Program-made: the position numbers and the translations under genes
Origin: Candidatus Thermoplasmatota archaeon
GTDB lineage: Archaea > Thermoplasmatota > E2 > DHVEG-1
Assembly: GCA_029907305.1 (NCBI GenBank)
Contig: JARYMC010000003.1
Span: forward strand, 1 to 36,433
DNA length: 36,433 nucleotides
Direction of reading: 5' to 3'
The notes under the pieces: model-generated
Told to the model about the DNA's origin: nothing
The model's database searches: none
What the model saw: the letters and a program-made list of their open reading frames with translations, nothing else
Shown: piece after piece, positions 34,995 to 36,433 of the stretch
Numbering within the stretch: position 1 is the first letter of the stretch
Layout: every line of letters starts with the position of its first letter

Positions 34995-36433
34995 ATAAGT
35001 TTTTGTGTTTCTCTTCGATTAATTTATCTGAACCCAAATTAGTTGGTAAATCAGTAAGAGCTGATGTGACGTTAAATAAAATCACTGGTGAGGAAAAAAA
35101 ATTTTCCATGTTGGTTCGTTATGAAAATAACGTTGACGAAAAGCATCTGCCTTTGTTGAGAATGGCTTTTTGTATGCCCCTTTTGAATTATGGTCTTTTT
35201 TCAAAGAAACTTTTGTTGGATTTTCCTGTAAGTAAATCTGACCTGAGTCTATTGAATGATTTGAATGTTGTTTTCAGCGGGGATATTCTTGTTAACAAAA
35301 TTCTGCGACGTCGAGCAGATTTTATTCTACCAGAGTTTATACCAGATAAGAAAAAGATAAAACCCGAGGATGCAAAACCTAGAGCATGTATAGAACCAAA
35401 AGAGGTTGTAAATGATTTTCCTGTCGCCAAGGGTATTATGAATCAAAACAGTTGTGGGATATTATCAAGTGGTGGGAAAGAAAGTCTTTTGACATATGCT
35501 TTGTTGAATGAGCTGGGAGTTGAGGTGCATCCACTTTATGTTAATGAAAGCGGTGGTCATTGGAGAACCGCTATACCTGCATATAATTATCATAGACGCA
35601 TAAACCCAAATACTTGTCGTGTGTGGGTTAATGTAGATAGATTATACACTTTCATGCTTGATAACCTAAAATTTATAAGAAAGGATCATAGACTAGTAAA
35701 AGCAGATACTTACCCGATTAGGCTGTGTATTTTCCCGTTTTATATATTCATACTTTTACCAGTTTTTGTTGAACGCAGAATCGGTAATCTTCTTATGGGT
35801 AATGAATTTGATGACCTTAGACAAAAACCTGTGTATCTTGGTATAACACACTACTATGGGATATATGATCAGGAACAAATATTTGATATCAGGATGCATC
35901 AATGGTATAATAAGAGGATACCTGGTATGAATCAATGGTCTATACTCAGAGGTCTGTCAGGTCTTGTAGAAGAAAGAATACTTACAAGGCGTTATCCTGA
36001 TCTTGCGAAATACCAGCGTTCATGTCACTCGTGCCACATAGAAAACGGAGAGATAGTACCATGTGGCAAATGCTCCAAATGCCTAGGGATTTTGTTGTTT
36101 TTAATTGCGAACAAGGCTGATCCAAAAGTTATGGGTTACAAAGATGAAGACATAAAGGCTTTCCCAGATAGAATTGAACCTTCTGATCTGCGTCTTGATG
36201 AGGATGAAAAAAACCAATCATTTTATTTGCTAAATGACAAAAAAAGATACCCAGATATAAAATATATAGATCATGTAGAAAAAATACACATAGACCCTGA
36301 GACTTGTGATATAAGTCTGATACCAGCACAGTTCAGAGACGGTTTGATGAGGATCATTGAGCAATATACCACTGGTTACTGTAAATTTCATGGTGAAAAA
36401 TGGATAAACATAGAAAAAACTGAGGTTGAATCT
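34979..36433 (+). CDS. MurL-like epimerase, partial (cut by window end)
   Basis: ATG 34979, behind GGAGGAG, opens a frame that stays open to the window edge: 485 codons with no stop. It matches my memory of MurL, the ATP-dependent epimerase that turns L-Glu to D-Glu in UDP-MurNAc-L-Ala-L-Glu. Visible are the PP-loop-like SSGGKES (163-169), VNESGGHWRTA (188-198), the GNEFDD segment near 274-279, YDQEQIFD (296-303), SILRGLS (321-327), and a CxxC zinc-like cluster (C349, C352, C362, C365, C368 in PCGKCSKC). It overlaps DUF1611 by 16 nt. The substrate in an archaeon is unknown. Family call moderate; the C terminus is unseen. Confidence 0.7.
   Translation, partial: MPSELDKFLCFSSINLSEPKLVGKSVRADVTLNKITGEEKKFSMLVRYENNVDEKHLPLLRMAFCMPLLNYGLFSKKLLLDFPVSKSDLSLLNDLNVVFSGDILVNKILRRRADFILPEFIPDKKKIKPEDAKPRACIEPKEVVNDFPVAKGIMNQNSCGILSSGGKESLLTYALLNELGVEVHPLYVNESGGHWRTAIPAYNYHRRINPNTCRVWVNVDRLYTFMLDNLKFIRKDHRLVKADTYPIRLCIFPFYIFILLPVFVERRIGNLLMGNEFDDLRQKPVYLGITHYYGIYDQEQIFDIRMHQWYNKRIPGMNQWSILRGLSGLVEERILTRRYPDLAKYQRSCHSCHIENGEIVPCGKCSKCLGILLFLIANKADPKVMGYKDEDIKAFPDRIEPSDLRLDEDEKNQSFYLLNDKKRYPDIKYIDHVEKIHIDPETCDISLIPAQFRDGLMRIIEQYTTGYCKFHGEKWINIEKTEVES

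Noticed and set aside
1-36433. CRISPR arrays, insertion sequences, rRNA genes, prophage
   Set aside because: No regularly spaced repeats, transposase motifs or rRNA sequences were seen on either strand.

Overview
The window is archaeal. It has an intron-containing tRNA-Leu, TATA-type promoters sitting about 25-30 bp before start codons, many ATGA stop/start overlaps, and archaeal versions of several genes: AK6/Fap7-type adenylate kinase, TrmG10, and the HMG-CoA synthase/thiolase/DUF35 set. DNA is AT-rich with short intergenic gaps. Content fits a euryarchaeon, possibly of the Thermoplasmatota side (KaiC-like paralogues, many small winged-helix regulators), but I cannot fix the lineage from sequence alone. 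No insertion sequences, phage genes, CRISPR arrays or rRNA were seen.

Layout. Positions 1-400 hold tRNA-Gly(UCC) and tRNA-Leu(UAA, with a 35-nt intron). 410-2044 (+) has small membrane proteins of unknown role, two possible micropeptides and a stand-alone Lrp/AsnC effector (RAM) domain. 2162-4832 (+) is a KaiC-like locus: one intact RecA-fold ATPase, two relatives with ruined nucleotide-binding motifs, then a winged-helix regulator with a tandem repeat at its promoter. 4969-6572 (+) is pdxS-pdxT (vitamin B6 synthesis), with an in-frame TGA in pdxT at a position that is normally Arg.

6899-21991 lies on the minus strand and is mostly housekeeping: RAM-domain protein plus membrane protein, a DUF6580-like membrane protein, HflX GTPase, a CDP-alcohol phosphatidyltransferase, AK6-type kinase, serine hydroxymethyltransferase, an M24 peptidase, a winged-helix regulator, a dCMP deaminase-type enzyme, a P2-like P-type ATPase with unusual ion-site residues, RNase Z, TrmG10, a CBS protein paired with a CPA2-type antiporter, and a surface-anchored protein.

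22260-36433 is again mostly plus strand: a large surface protein with one internal membrane span, a coiled-coil protein, the mevalonate-entry operon (HMG-CoA synthase, thiolase, DUF35, an XRE-type regulator and a 46-residue zinc-finger peptide missed by length cut-offs), and a cluster of four pilin-like proteins sharing a G-L-P/T N-terminal motif. The window ends in an operon of a threonine-synthase-like PLP enzyme, a DUF1611 P-loop protein (DgcN-like) and a MurL-like protein cut by the window edge. This last operon is the best candidate for an undescribed system: two of its three proteins resemble enzymes of D-glutamate metabolism, in an organism type that is not expected to have murein.
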